Below are positions 17,172 to 24,971 of a stretch of DNA of 64,000 nt, in pieces. The translations under genes and the position numbers were made by a program. The stretch covers positions 1,302,001 to 1,366,000 of the forward strand of contig NC_017733.1 in NCBI RefSeq assembly GCF_000259235.1, given 5' to 3'. Under the pieces are notes generated by a model that made no database searches, was not told where the DNA came from, and saw nothing but the letters and a program-made list of their open reading frames with translations. Source of the DNA: Helicobacter pylori_CU (lineage in GTDB: Bacteria > Campylobacterota > Campylobacteria > Campylobacterales > Helicobacteraceae). Within the stretch, counting starts at the first letter, position 1; every line of letters begins with the position of its first letter.

Positions 17172-17951
17172 ATGGAGAAAATAAGGGCAATGGCCAAAAT
17201 TGAATTGTTAGCCAGATTCACGCAAATCGCGCTCCCTAACAGCCACCCTTTATTGAAAAAAGTTTTAAACTACGCTAAAAAACATTTCAGCCAGTGCCAC
17301 ATGCTCTCTTCATCGTTACTCATTTTAAACGACACGGAATGCTTTAAAAAAAACTACTTGCTCAATTGGGTCTATCATGCCCTTGAATGCACGCATGAGA
17401 AAGATATTAGCATGCATTCTTTAGAAGAGGTTTTACAAAAAAGCCACCTGCCCATACGCATCAAGATCATCAATCAAAACACGCTTTTAGAAAAAATAGA
17501 AGTGAAAGTTTTAACCTTTGGGGCAGAATACGCGCTTTTTATCACCAAGCACCCTATCGCTAAGCGCTTTTTACGCCAAAAATTCAGCGGCTATGTGTTT
17601 TTAGAAACCCAAGATGAATTGCATATAAGAGGCGATTCAGAGCGTTTTTGGGAACTCATTGTAACGCTCAATGAAAATAGAATCGTCCATAACGCATGCT
17701 TAGATTTCATCTATCCTAATGGCTTTGGCAAGGACAGCTACACCACTATGGCTGAACGCAAATTAAAAGAATGCTATAAAACGCTAGGGTTTATCAAACA
17801 TGAAAATTTCAGCGAAGTCAAAAAGCGCTATTTAGAATTAGCTAAAACCTACCACCCTGATTTATGCGATCTTAAAGAAAAAAAGGCTCTTTACGCCAAA
17901 CGCTTCGCTATCATTCAAGAAGCCTATAGCCACATTAAAAAACACGCTTAA
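17172..17951 (+). CDS. J-domain-containing hypothetical protein (HP1336-like)
   Basis: A 259-residue cytoplasmic protein whose last 65 residues form a J domain: ECYKTLGFIKHENFSEVKKRYLELAKTYHPDLCD, with the HPD motif, then IIQEAYSHIKKH. The N-terminal 190 residues match no family I recognise. This C-terminal J-domain layout recalls DjlA-type co-chaperones without the membrane helix, so a specialised DnaK partner is plausible. Start is uncertain: ATG at 17172 has no clear ribosome binding site, while the in-frame ATG at 17190 follows AAGGG. Its stop codon overlaps the convergent nadD end. Confidence 0.75.
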   Translation: MEKIRAMAKIELLARFTQIALPNSHPLLKKVLNYAKKHFSQCHMLSSSLLILNDTECFKKNYLLNWVYHALECTHEKDISMHSLEEVLQKSHLPIRIKIINQNTLLEKIEVKVLTFGAEYALFITKHPIAKRFLRQKFSGYVFLETQDELHIRGDSERFWELIVTLNENRIVHNACLDFIYPNGFGKDSYTTMAERKLKECYKTLGFIKHENFSEVKKRYLELAKTYHPDLCDLKEKKALYAKRFAIIQEAYSHIKKHA

Positions 17952-18472
17952 ACCCCTAAACTAGCCCTAATCGCGCTAGAAGAAATCGGTGCATCAATGC
18001 CCTTTAAAGGGTGGTAGTGTCCCTTAAACTGGATCTCTTCATAGCCAATCCTTTCAAAAACCACTAATTCCACCCTTTTTAAAAGCTCTGTAGCGTTAGT
18101 CCAAGAAGAAAGGTGCCTTAAGCAATCCGCCCCTATGACTAAATAAAGCGTTTTAGGGCGGTAGAGTTTTTGAAAATGAAGAACGCTTTCTATCGTAGGC
18201 ACAGCCCTTTCTTGCTTGATTTCAAAATCGCTCAATAGCACCCTAGGCATTCCCTTTAAAGCTAATTCTAATTCCTTAAAACGGGTTTTTGCGTCCAAAA
18301 AACATGGCTTTTTGAAAGGGTTTTGATAAGCGGGCAAGACAATGAGCTGAGCGAATGGCAGTAATTCTAAAGTTTGATCAATAATGGCTAAATGAGCCTT
18401 GTGCAAAGGATCAAAACTCCCTCCATAGAGCGCTAATTCTTTGTATTTTAAGATGTTATTCATTGTATTCAA
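17948..18472 (-). CDS. nadD: Nicotinate-nucleotide adenylyltransferase
   Basis: Converts nicotinate mononucleotide and ATP to deamido-NAD. The 174-residue product has the nucleotidyltransferase motif GGSFDPLHKAHLAI at residues 17-30, and the C-terminal ISSSAIRASL that binds ATP phosphates. It overlaps the nikR 3' end by 17 bp and is therefore probably translated from the same mRNA. The de novo enzymes nadA and nadC are about 20 kb away. Confidence 0.93.
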   Translation of the reverse strand: MNTMNNILKYKELALYGGSFDPLHKAHLAIIDQTLELLPFAQLIVLPAYQNPFKKPCFLDAKTRFKELELALKGMPRVLLSDFEIKQERAVPTIESVLHFQKLYRPKTLYLVIGADCLRHLSSWTNATELLKRVELVVFERIGYEEIQFKGHYHPLKGIDAPISSSAIRASLGV

Positions 18473-18902
18473 AGCTAGACGCCTTAGTCAATTTAGCGAA
18501 TTTAACCCCCCTAAGCCCCCCAATTTCTAATTGCAAGCGTTGGATTTCAAGCGAATTGCCTTGTAAAATAATCGTCTCCAAACAATTATGCTCATCCATA
18601 TGAATGTGCGTGGTGCATAAAACATGCGTCCCGCTGGCATGCTGAATGTCTATCATGCGCTGGTTCAATTCCCTTTGATGGTGATCATAAATCACCACAA
18701 GCACGGCGATCTTACTCTCATCATTAGGGTTATCTTCTGCCCAATTGTCTTCTACTAATTTTTCTCTGATCATGTCGCGCACCAATTCTGAGCGAGAAGA
18801 ATAGCCGTTTTTAATGATGCGGTTGTCCAATTCGTCTAATAAATTTTGTTGTAAAGAAACCGAAAAGCGGATGATTGAATCGTCTTTATTGGGTGTATCC
18901 AT
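18456..18902 (-). CDS. nikR: Nickel-responsive regulator NikR
   Basis: Tetrameric ribbon-helix-helix regulator that represses or activates urease, nickel uptake, fur and exbB/tonB genes in response to nickel. The 148-residue length is standard. The N-terminal RHH has IIRFSVSLQQNLLDELD and SSRSELVRDMIRE. The C-terminal ACT domain keeps the nickel ligands His88, His99, His101 and Cys107, with the low-affinity His74/75 nearby. It is divergent from exbB across a region with NikR-like half sites, in line with known autoregulation. Confidence 0.97.
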   Translation of the reverse strand: MDTPNKDDSIIRFSVSLQQNLLDELDNRIIKNGYSSRSELVRDMIREKLVEDNWAEDNPNDESKIAVLVVIYDHHQRELNQRMIDIQHASGTHVLCTTHIHMDEHNCLETIILQGNSLEIQRLQLEIGGLRGVKFAKLTKASSFEYNE

Positions 18903-18960
18903 TGAGAAAAATCCTTTTTTGGCATGAGTTCGTTAAAAGCCACTCATGCTAGTATGATTG

Positions 18961-18985
18961 AATTAATTTAAAATGAACAATTATA
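18961..18985. promoter_or_regulatory. Candidate NikR operator between nikR and exbB
   Basis: AATTAAT (18961-18967), 11 bp, then AATTATA (18979-18985) fits the published loose NikR pattern TATWATT-N11-AATWATA, with five and seven of seven positions matching. A second A/T dyad lies nearer exbB around 19067-19085. NikR is known to bind this intergenic region in H. pylori; the exact positions here are my estimate. Confidence 0.4.
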
Positions 18986-19122
18986 ATACAGATTGGATTT
19001 AAATGGTTGGTCATAAGAGCGTTTGAATTTGATTGTAATTATTAGCTTAATCATCATTGACTTGTTATTATTAAAACAATATAATCAACAAACCAACATT
19101 CTTTTATCATTTTGGAGCATTT

Positions 19123-19143
19123 ATGCGAACGAATGCTTCTTAA
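19123..19143 (+). other. Possible six-codon leader ORF (MRTNAS) upstream of exbB
   Basis: An ATG at 19123 follows GGAG with five bases of spacing and opens a six-codon frame ending in TAA at 19141-19143. It lies about 80 bp before the exbB start, within the probable exbB leader. A leader peptide is possible, but a chance ORF this short is common. The rest of the nikR-exbB gap (18903-19225) holds only A/T-rich promoter-like sequence. Confidence 0.25.
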
Positions 19144-19225
19144 AGAGTGCATGCTCTTTAGTGTGGCTGTGTTGCATGTTGCTTTAATCTTAAGGGAATT
19201 GTTTTATCATAGACAAGGAGTTTTT

Positions 19226-19663
19226 ATGGGCGGTTTTTCAGTGGGAATGTTGAAAGATTATGTGGACATATTTGTTTTTGCGGTGCTTGGCGTGGCCAGT
19301 TTTTTAGCCTTGTGGTTTGTGATTGAAAGGGTTATTTTTTATTCTAAAGTCAATTTGAAAGCTTATGATGATATAGATGCCTTGAATTTGGATTTAACCA
19401 AGAATCTAACCATTCTCTATGTGATTTTTTCTAACGCGCCTTATGTGGGCTTATTGGGGACGGTTTTAGGGATCATGGTGATTTTCTATGACATGGGCAT
19501 GAGCGGCGGGATGGACGCTAAAACGATCATGGTAGGTTTGTCTTTAGCTTTAAAAGCGACCGCTCTAGGGCTTGCTGTGGCGATTCCCACTTTGATCGCT
19601 TATAATAGCTTGTTGAGAAAGTCCGATGTGTTGAGTGAAAAATTCAGGATCATGAAAAAATGA
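19226..19663 (+). CDS. exbB: Biopolymer transport protein ExbB
   Basis: Proton-channel subunit of the ExbB-ExbD-TonB motor that powers outer-membrane receptors for iron and nickel. The 145-residue product has three membrane helices and the TolQ/ExbB/MotA motif APYVGLLGTVLGIMVIF, then ALKATALGLAVAIPTLIAYN. The ATG at 19226 has AGGAG five bases upstream. The same frame stays open for 114 bp upstream and would add a hydrophobic segment, but those starts have poor ribosome binding sites. It overlaps exbD by 4 bp. Confidence 0.93.
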   Translation: MGGFSVGMLKDYVDIFVFAVLGVASFLALWFVIERVIFYSKVNLKAYDDIDALNLDLTKNLTILYVIFSNAPYVGLLGTVLGIMVIFYDMGMSGGMDAKTIMVGLSLALKATALGLAVAIPTLIAYNSLLRKSDVLSEKFRIMKK

Positions 19664-20049
19664 AAAGCATCAGAAGAGGCGATGGGCTGAATGTTGTCCC
19701 TTTCATTGATATTATGCTCGTTTTGCTGGCGATTGTGTTAAGCATTTCTACTTTTATCGCGCAAGGTAAGATTAAAGTCAGTCTCCCTAACGCTAAAAAT
19801 GCGGAAAAATCCCAGCCAAACGATCAAAAAGTGGTGGTCATCTCCGTAGATGAGCATGACAATATTTTCGTAGATGACAAACCGACGAATTTAGAAGCTT
19901 TGAGCGCTGTAGTCAAACAAACAGACCCTAAAACCCTTATAGACTTAAAAAGCGACAAAAGCTCTCGTTTTGAAACTTTTATCAGCATTATGGATATTTT
20001 AAAAGAGCATAATCATGAAAATTTCTCCATCTCCACAGAAGCTCAGTAA
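19660..20049 (+). CDS. exbD: Biopolymer transport protein ExbD
   Basis: Proton-conducting partner of ExbB. The 129-residue product has a single N-terminal membrane helix preceded by NVVPFIDIMLVLLAIVL, which includes the essential membrane Asp at about residue 17. A small periplasmic domain with VISVDEHDNIFVDD follows. It starts inside the exbB stop codon (ATGA) and overlaps tonB by 35 bp, so the three proteins are translated in tight coupling. Confidence 0.95.
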   Translation: MKSIRRGDGLNVVPFIDIMLVLLAIVLSISTFIAQGKIKVSLPNAKNAEKSQPNDQKVVVISVDEHDNIFVDDKPTNLEALSAVVKQTDPKTLIDLKSDKSSRFETFISIMDILKEHNHENFSISTEAQ

Positions 20050-20851
20050 AGTTTCAACGAGTGTCAGCTTTTTAATCTCTTTTGCCCTATACGCTATAGG
20101 GTTTGGCTATTTTTTACTGCGTGAAGACGCCCCAGAGCCTTTAGCGCAAGCCGGGACCACTAAGGTTACCATGAGTTTAGCCAGCATTAACACCAATTCT
20201 AAAGTGAAGACGAATGCCGAATCCGCTAAACCCAAAGAAGAGCCTAAAGAAGAGCCAAAAAAAGAAGAACCCAAGAAAGAGGTAACAAAGCCTAAGCCAA
20301 AACCCAAGCCTAAGCCTAAACCCAAGCCTAAGCCTAAACCCAAACCTGAGCCAAAACCCAAACCTAAGCCTGAGCCAAAAGTTGAAGAACCTAAGAAAGA
20401 AGAGCCTAAAGAAGAGCCCAAAAAAGAAGAAGCTAAAGAGGAAGCTAAAGAAAAGAACGCTCCTAAACAAGTAACGACTAAAGATATAGTCAAAGAAAAA
20501 GACAAGCAAGAAGAATCCAACAAAACCTCTGAGGGTGCAACTTCTGAAGCTCAAGCTTATAACCCAGGGGTGAGCAACGAATTTTTAATGAAGATCCAAA
20601 CCGCTATTTCTTCTAAAAACCGCTACCCTAAAATGGCGCAGATTAGGGGCATTGAGGGCGAAGTGTTAGTGAGCTTTGTGATCAATCCTGATGGGAGCGT
20701 TACGGACATTAAAGTCGTCAAAAGCAACACGACTGATATTTTAAACCATGCGGCTTTAGAGGCCATTAAAAGCGCGGCGCACTTGTTCCCTAAACCAGAA
20801 GAAACCGTGCATCTAAAAATCCCTATCGCTTATAGCTTGAAAGAAGACTAA
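20015..20851 (+). CDS. tonB: TonB energy-transducing protein
   Basis: Inner-membrane anchored protein that spans the periplasm and transmits ExbBD energy to outer-membrane receptors. The 278-residue product has an N-terminal helix (SFLISFALYAIGFGYFLL), then a long Lys-Pro/Glu-Pro stretch from about residue 72 to 140. The C-terminal TonB domain contains YPKMAQIRGIEGEVLVSFVINPDGSV and ALEAIKSAA. Its start lies inside exbD. The Lys-Pro stretch is encoded by tandem DNA repeats and may vary in length between strains. Confidence 0.95.
   Translation: MKISPSPQKLSKVSTSVSFLISFALYAIGFGYFLLREDAPEPLAQAGTTKVTMSLASINTNSKVKTNAESAKPKEEPKEEPKKEEPKKEVTKPKPKPKPKPKPKPKPKPKPEPKPKPKPEPKVEEPKKEEPKEEPKKEEAKEEAKEKNAPKQVTTKDIVKEKDKQEESNKTSEGATSEAQAYNPGVSNEFLMKIQTAISSKNRYPKMAQIRGIEGEVLVSFVINPDGSVTDIKVVKSNTTDILNHAALEAIKSAAHLFPKPEETVHLKIPIAYSLKED
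20286..20382. repeat. Tandem AAGCCTAAACCC-type repeats coding TonB Lys-Pro linker
   Basis: The stretch is built from repeating 6-bp units (AAGCCT, AAACCC, AAGCCA, GAGCCA/G) grouped into imperfect 18-bp blocks. All units are multiples of three, so gain or loss changes linker length without breaking the frame. The antisense strand stays open here in two frames only because of this repetitive composition. Confidence 0.8.
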
Positions 20852-20860
20852 CTAGTCTTT

Positions 20861-20889
20861 CTTTTAAGGGCGGTTTTAAGCCTTAAAAG
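20861..20889 (+). terminator. Hairpin after tonB, possible terminator
   Basis: CTTTTAAGG (20861-20869) pairs with CCTTAAAAG (20881-20889) across an 11-base loop, ten bases after the tonB stop codon. Only a weak U-run follows, so termination efficiency is doubtful. Position and stem strength still make it the best candidate end of the exbB-exbD-tonB transcript. Confidence 0.45.
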
Positions 20890-20921
20890 TTAGGCCAAAA
20901 CCCCTATTTTTCGCAATTTAC

Positions 20922-20993
20922 AAAAAAAAAAAAACAAAATCTCTAAAATTTAGAGCTAAAATTAGCCATAAAATTCCATTTATTGCTTATAAT
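20922..20993 (+). promoter_or_regulatory. hopN promoter region with A13 tract
   Basis: A run of 13 adenines (20922-20934) lies about 53 bp upstream of TATAAT (20988-20993), the likely -10 box of hopN, 47 bp before the start codon. Between them is a perfect 15-bp palindrome CTCTAAA-A-TTTAGAG (20941-20955). Poly-A or poly-T tracts upstream of H. pylori outer-membrane protein promoters are known to vary in length and tune expression; this is an analogous arrangement. Confidence 0.6.
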
Positions 20994-21039
20994 ATGGAGT
21001 TTCTTTGTATCAAAGAAAAATCTAATAAAAGGAGAAAAC

Positions 21040-23121
21040 ATGAAAAAATCTCTCTTACTCTCTCTTTCTCTCATGGCTTCATTATCAAGGGCTGAAGACG
21101 ACGGATTTTATATGAGTGTGGGCTATCAGATCGGTGAAGCGGTCCAACAAGTGAAAAACACTGGAGCATTGCAAAACCTTGCGGACAAATACGATAATTT
21201 GAGCAACCTTTTAAACCAATACAATTACTTAAATTCCTTAGTCAATCTAGCCAGCACACCGAGTGCAATCACGGGTGCGATTGATAATTTAAGCTCAAGC
21301 GCGATTAACCTCACTAGCGCTACCACCACTTCCCCCGCCTATCAAGCTGTGGCTTTAGCGCTCAATGCCGCTGTGGGCATGTGGCAAGTCATAGCCTTTG
21401 GGATCAGTTGCGGCCCTGGCCCCAATCTTGGCCCAGAACATTTAGAAAATGGGGGCGTTCGATCGTTTGACAACACGCCAAACTACAGCTACAACACCGG
21501 TAGCGGAACGACCACTACCACTTGTAATGGAGCTAGTAATGTAGGACCCAATGGCATTCTGTCTAGCAGTGAATACCAAGTTCTCAATACCGCTTATCAA
21601 ACTATCCAAACCGCTTTAAACCAAAACCAAGGAGGCGGGATGCCTGCCTTGAATAGCTCCAAAAATATGGTAGTCAATATCAATCAAACTTTCACAAGAA
21701 ACCCTACAACAGAATACACTTACCCCGATGGGAATGGCAATTATTATTCAGGCGGTTCATCAATCCCAATCCAGCTAAAGATTAGCAGTGTCAATGACGC
21801 TGAAAACCTTTTGCAACAAGCCGCTACTATCATCAATGTCCTTACCACCCAAAACCCGCATGTGAATGGTGGCGGTGGGGCATGGGGTTTTGGCGGCAAA
21901 ACCGGGAATGTGATGGATATTTTTGGCGATAGCTTTAACGCAATTAATGAGATGATCAAAAACGCTCAAACAGCCCTAGCAAAAACCCAACAGCTTAACG
22001 CTAATGAAAACGCCCAAATCACGCAACCCAACAATTTCAACCCCTACACTTCTAAAGACACGCAGTTCGCTCAAGAAATGCTCAACAGAGCTAACGCTCA
22101 AGCAGAGATTTTAAATTTAGCCCAACAAGTTGCGGACAATTTCCACAGCATTCAAGGGCCTATTCAAGGGGATTTAGAAGAATGTAAAGCAGGATCGGCT
22201 GGCGTGATCACTAATAACACTTGGGGTTCAGGTTGCGCGTTTGTGAAAGAGACTCTCAATTCCTTAGAGCAACACACCGCTTATTATGGCAATCAGGTCA
22301 ATCAGGATAGGGCTTTATCTCAAACCATTTTGAATTTTAAAGAAGCCCTTAACACCCTGAATAAAGACTCTACAGCGATTAATAATGGTATCTCTCACTT
22401 GCCTAACGCCAAGTCTCTTCAAAACATGACGCATTCCACTCAAAACCCTAATTCCCCAGAAGGTTTGCTCACTTATTCTTTGGATACCAACAAATACAAC
22501 CAGCTCCAAACCATCACGCAAGAATTAGGCAAAAACCCCTTTAGGCGCATCGGCGTGATTGACTATCAAAACAATAACGGCGCAATGAACGGGATCGGCG
22601 TGCAAGTGGGCTACAAGCAATTCTTTGGCAAAAAAAGGAATTGGGGGTTAAGGTATTATGGTTTCTTTGATTATAACCATGCTTATATCAAATCTAATTT
22701 TTTTAACTCCGCTTCTGATGTTTGGACTTATGGGGTGGGTATGGATGCGCTTTATAACTTCATCAACGATAAAAACACCAACTTTTTAGGCAAGAATAAC
22801 AAGCTTTCCGTGGGGCTTTTTGGAGGCTTTGCACTAGCTGGGACTTCGTGGCTTAATTCCCAACAAGTGAATTTGACCATGATGAATGGCATTTATAACG
22901 CTAATGTCAGCACTTCTAATTTCCAATTTTTGTTTGATTTAGGCTTGAGAATGAATCTCGCTAGGCCGAAGAAAAAAGACAGCGATCATGCCGCTCAGCA
23001 TGGCATGGAATTGGGCGTGAAAATCCCCACCATTAACACGGATTATTACTCTTTCATGGGGGCTGAACTCAAATACAGAAGGCTCTATAGCGTGTATCTC
23101 AATTATGTGTTTGCTTACTAG
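21040..23121 (+). CDS. hopN: Hop-family outer-membrane porin/adhesin (HopN, HopM paralogue)
   Basis: Outer-membrane protein of the large H. pylori Hop family. The 693-residue product has a signal peptide cut at SRA/EDDGFY. The Hop N-terminal motif EDDGFYMSVGYQIGEAVQQV follows, with a variable disulphide-bearing middle and a C-terminal barrel ending in YSVYLNYVFAY with the terminal aromatic residue. The ATG at 21040 has AAAGGAG seven bases upstream. Synteny (after tonB, before terC) points to HP1342/hopN; the paralogue hopM elsewhere in the genome is nearly identical in reference strains. No frame-breaking repeat is present. Confidence 0.85.
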   Translation: MKKSLLLSLSLMASLSRAEDDGFYMSVGYQIGEAVQQVKNTGALQNLADKYDNLSNLLNQYNYLNSLVNLASTPSAITGAIDNLSSSAINLTSATTTSPAYQAVALALNAAVGMWQVIAFGISCGPGPNLGPEHLENGGVRSFDNTPNYSYNTGSGTTTTTCNGASNVGPNGILSSSEYQVLNTAYQTIQTALNQNQGGGMPALNSSKNMVVNINQTFTRNPTTEYTYPDGNGNYYSGGSSIPIQLKISSVNDAENLLQQAATIINVLTTQNPHVNGGGGAWGFGGKTGNVMDIFGDSFNAINEMIKNAQTALAKTQQLNANENAQITQPNNFNPYTSKDTQFAQEMLNRANAQAEILNLAQQVADNFHSIQGPIQGDLEECKAGSAGVITNNTWGSGCAFVKETLNSLEQHTAYYGNQVNQDRALSQTILNFKEALNTLNKDSTAINNGISHLPNAKSLQNMTHSTQNPNSPEGLLTYSLDTNKYNQLQTITQELGKNPFRRIGVIDYQNNNGAMNGIGVQVGYKQFFGKKRNWGLRYYGFFDYNHAYIKSNFFNSASDVWTYGVGMDALYNFINDKNTNFLGKNNKLSVGLFGGFALAGTSWLNSQQVNLTMMNGIYNANVSTSNFQFLFDLGLRMNLARPKKKDSDHAAQHGMELGVKIPTINTDYYSFMGAELKYRRLYSVYLNYVFAY

Positions 23122-23264
23122 GTGGCACAAATCCTCTTTTTAAGGGGGTTTCATTGCGAAATGCCCCTATGCGCTTATGAGTTTTGATTAAAATTTGGTT
23201 GTTCATAAAAGCATGAAAGCCTTTTACAAATAACTCCTTTAATTTTGTTTTTAAAAAACGCTTT

Positions 23265-23993
23265 TTAATTTTTTTTCATTTTTTTTCTTATGAAAATGTT
23301 CAAGCATTCTATGAGCAAGGCAAAACCAATACCCGCATACAAATAATTTTTATCAACATGCAAATGCAAGCCTTCCAAAAACAAAAACACACCCACAACG
23401 AGCAAAAACACAAAGGCTAAAGTTTTGATGCGATAATGCCTTTCAATAAAATCGCCAACGATTTTGGAAAAAAACATCATCACGATTACAGATAAAATGA
23501 TAGCAAGCGCCATGACTTCTAGGTGTTTAGCGATCCCAATAGCCGTGATCACGGAGTCTAAAGAAAAGACAATGTCTAAAAACATGATTTCTATTAAAGT
23601 GATGGAAAAGCCAAACGCTTTTTCTTGGTGTTTTTCTTTAGGGTAGATCTGCTCTTTTAATTCCACTAACGCTTTAAAAGCCAAAAACGCCCCCCCTACA
23701 AGCAGCACCACATCACGCCATGAAAAGCTCATGCCCGCTATAGTGAATAAAGGCTTTTGCAAATGGCTGATAAAAAACAAGCTCCCTAAAAGCCCTATGC
23801 GAGCGATCATCGCTAAGCCCAAGCCTAAAATCATGGCTTTATTTTGCTGGTGTTTGGGGAGTTTATAGACCATCACCGTGATAAAAATGATATTGTCAAT
23901 CCCTAGAACGATCTCTAAAAGCGTGAGCGTAGCCAAGGAGACTATGCCATGCGGTGTAGAAAGAGCGTCTAAGAGTGAGGATAAAAATTCCAT
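23265..23993 (-). CDS. TerC-family integral membrane protein
   Basis: A 242-residue inner-membrane protein with seven hydrophobic segments. The TerC motifs LEIVLGIDNIIFITVMV near residue 26 and MFLDIVFSLDSVITAIG near 140 each contain an acidic pair thought to bind metal ions. Family members are linked to manganese export or tellurite resistance, but the substrate here is unknown. It lies 6 bp downstream of corA on the same strand and is probably cotranscribed. Confidence 0.88.
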   Translation of the reverse strand: MEFLSSLLDALSTPHGIVSLATLTLLEIVLGIDNIIFITVMVYKLPKHQQNKAMILGLGLAMIARIGLLGSLFFISHLQKPLFTIAGMSFSWRDVVLLVGGAFLAFKALVELKEQIYPKEKHQEKAFGFSITLIEIMFLDIVFSLDSVITAIGIAKHLEVMALAIILSVIVMMFFSKIVGDFIERHYRIKTLAFVFLLVVGVFLFLEGLHLHVDKNYLYAGIGFALLIECLNIFIRKKMKKN

Positions 23994-23999
23994 AAAAGG

Positions 24000-24956
24000 C
24001 TACAACCAGCCTTTCTTTTTAAAATAGAGCACAGGCAAAATCGTAGAAATCGCCATGACAATCAGCGCGAAAAGATACCCGTATTGCCATTCTAACTCCG
24101 GCATGAATTTAAAATTCATGCCATAAATCGTGCCAATCAATGTGGGGGGCATCATCGCCATAGTCGCCACAGTGAAGAGTTTGATGATTTTATTTTGCTC
24201 CACATTGACTTGAGAAGCGAACAGGTTTTGAATGTTATCAAGCGAGTTGAGATTGACCGTTGTAGACTCCACCAAAGAGCTAAAATCGGTTAAAATGATA
24301 TTTAAATTATTTTTAGTATCGCTATCCACTTTATTGCTCCTTAATAAAGCGGTAATAATGCGCCGTTTGTCAAAAAAAGAATCCCTTAAAGCCACATTAA
24401 ATTCTTGCAAATTGGACAAGCGCACTAAAATATCATCATGCGTAGAAGTTTCTTTGAAAATGATGTTTTTGCGCAACAGGCTCGTTTGTTTGTTGATCCA
24501 CTCTAGGCATTCCACGCCTTTTTCAAAATACACTTCAAAGATTTTGGTCAGAATATCAAACCCGTCTTCAAATTTTTTAGGGCTAGCCAAAACCTTTTTT
24601 TGGATAGAATCAAAGATTTCTAAAGTCCCATAATAGATCGTGAAAAGAATGTTATTAGACAAAATAAAGGTCGCCATTTCCGTGTGGAAAGTCTCATTTT
24701 CATCCTGATTAGTGAAAAAAGCGTTGATCGTAACGCTGGAGCTGTCTTCCCAATATTTGGTAACTGATGAGACTCGTTGGGAATGATCCGTGTTGTAGTG
24801 GATGGCGTATTCTTGGCTTAGAGTGGCCAATTCATTGGGCGTAGGGTTGATTAATTCAAACCATAAAACTTCATTTTCCTCTATATCAAAACCATTAAAA
24901 TCATTAAAGCGTTTTTTAATGACAAATTTTTGCTGTTTGAAAAACACGTTCACCAT
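24000..24956 (-). CDS. corA: Magnesium transporter CorA
   Basis: Pentameric channel that is the main Mg2+ importer; H. pylori CorA has been reported to be essential without extra magnesium. The 318-residue product has a large cytoplasmic N-terminal domain and two C-terminal membrane helices with the selectivity motif YGMNFKFMPEL (GMN at about residues 280-282). It ends with a basic tail KKKGWL. Length is typical. It is followed after 6 bp by the terC-like gene. Confidence 0.95.
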   Translation of the reverse strand: MVNVFFKQQKFVIKKRFNDFNGFDIEENEVLWFELINPTPNELATLSQEYAIHYNTDHSQRVSSVTKYWEDSSSVTINAFFTNQDENETFHTEMATFILSNNILFTIYYGTLEIFDSIQKKVLASPKKFEDGFDILTKIFEVYFEKGVECLEWINKQTSLLRKNIIFKETSTHDDILVRLSNLQEFNVALRDSFFDKRRIITALLRSNKVDSDTKNNLNIILTDFSSLVESTTVNLNSLDNIQNLFASQVNVEQNKIIKLFTVATMAMMPPTLIGTIYGMNFKFMPELEWQYGYLFALIVMAISTILPVLYFKKKGWL

Positions 24957-24971
24957 AAGCGATCCTTAGAG

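Noticed and set aside
20286..20382. Possible CRISPR-like repeat array
   Set aside because: Repeats are 6-bp and 18-bp, have no spacers, and encode the TonB linker.
20107..20554. Two long antisense frames opposite tonB
   Set aside because: They exist because the Lys-Pro coding repeats avoid stop codons in the antisense frames; the products are low-complexity (Gly-Leu-Gly, Phe-Leu) with no start signal.
23140..23170. Hairpin after hopN (AGGGG...CCCCT) as intrinsic terminator
   Set aside because: It contains mismatches and lacks a following U-run, so it was not listed as a feature.
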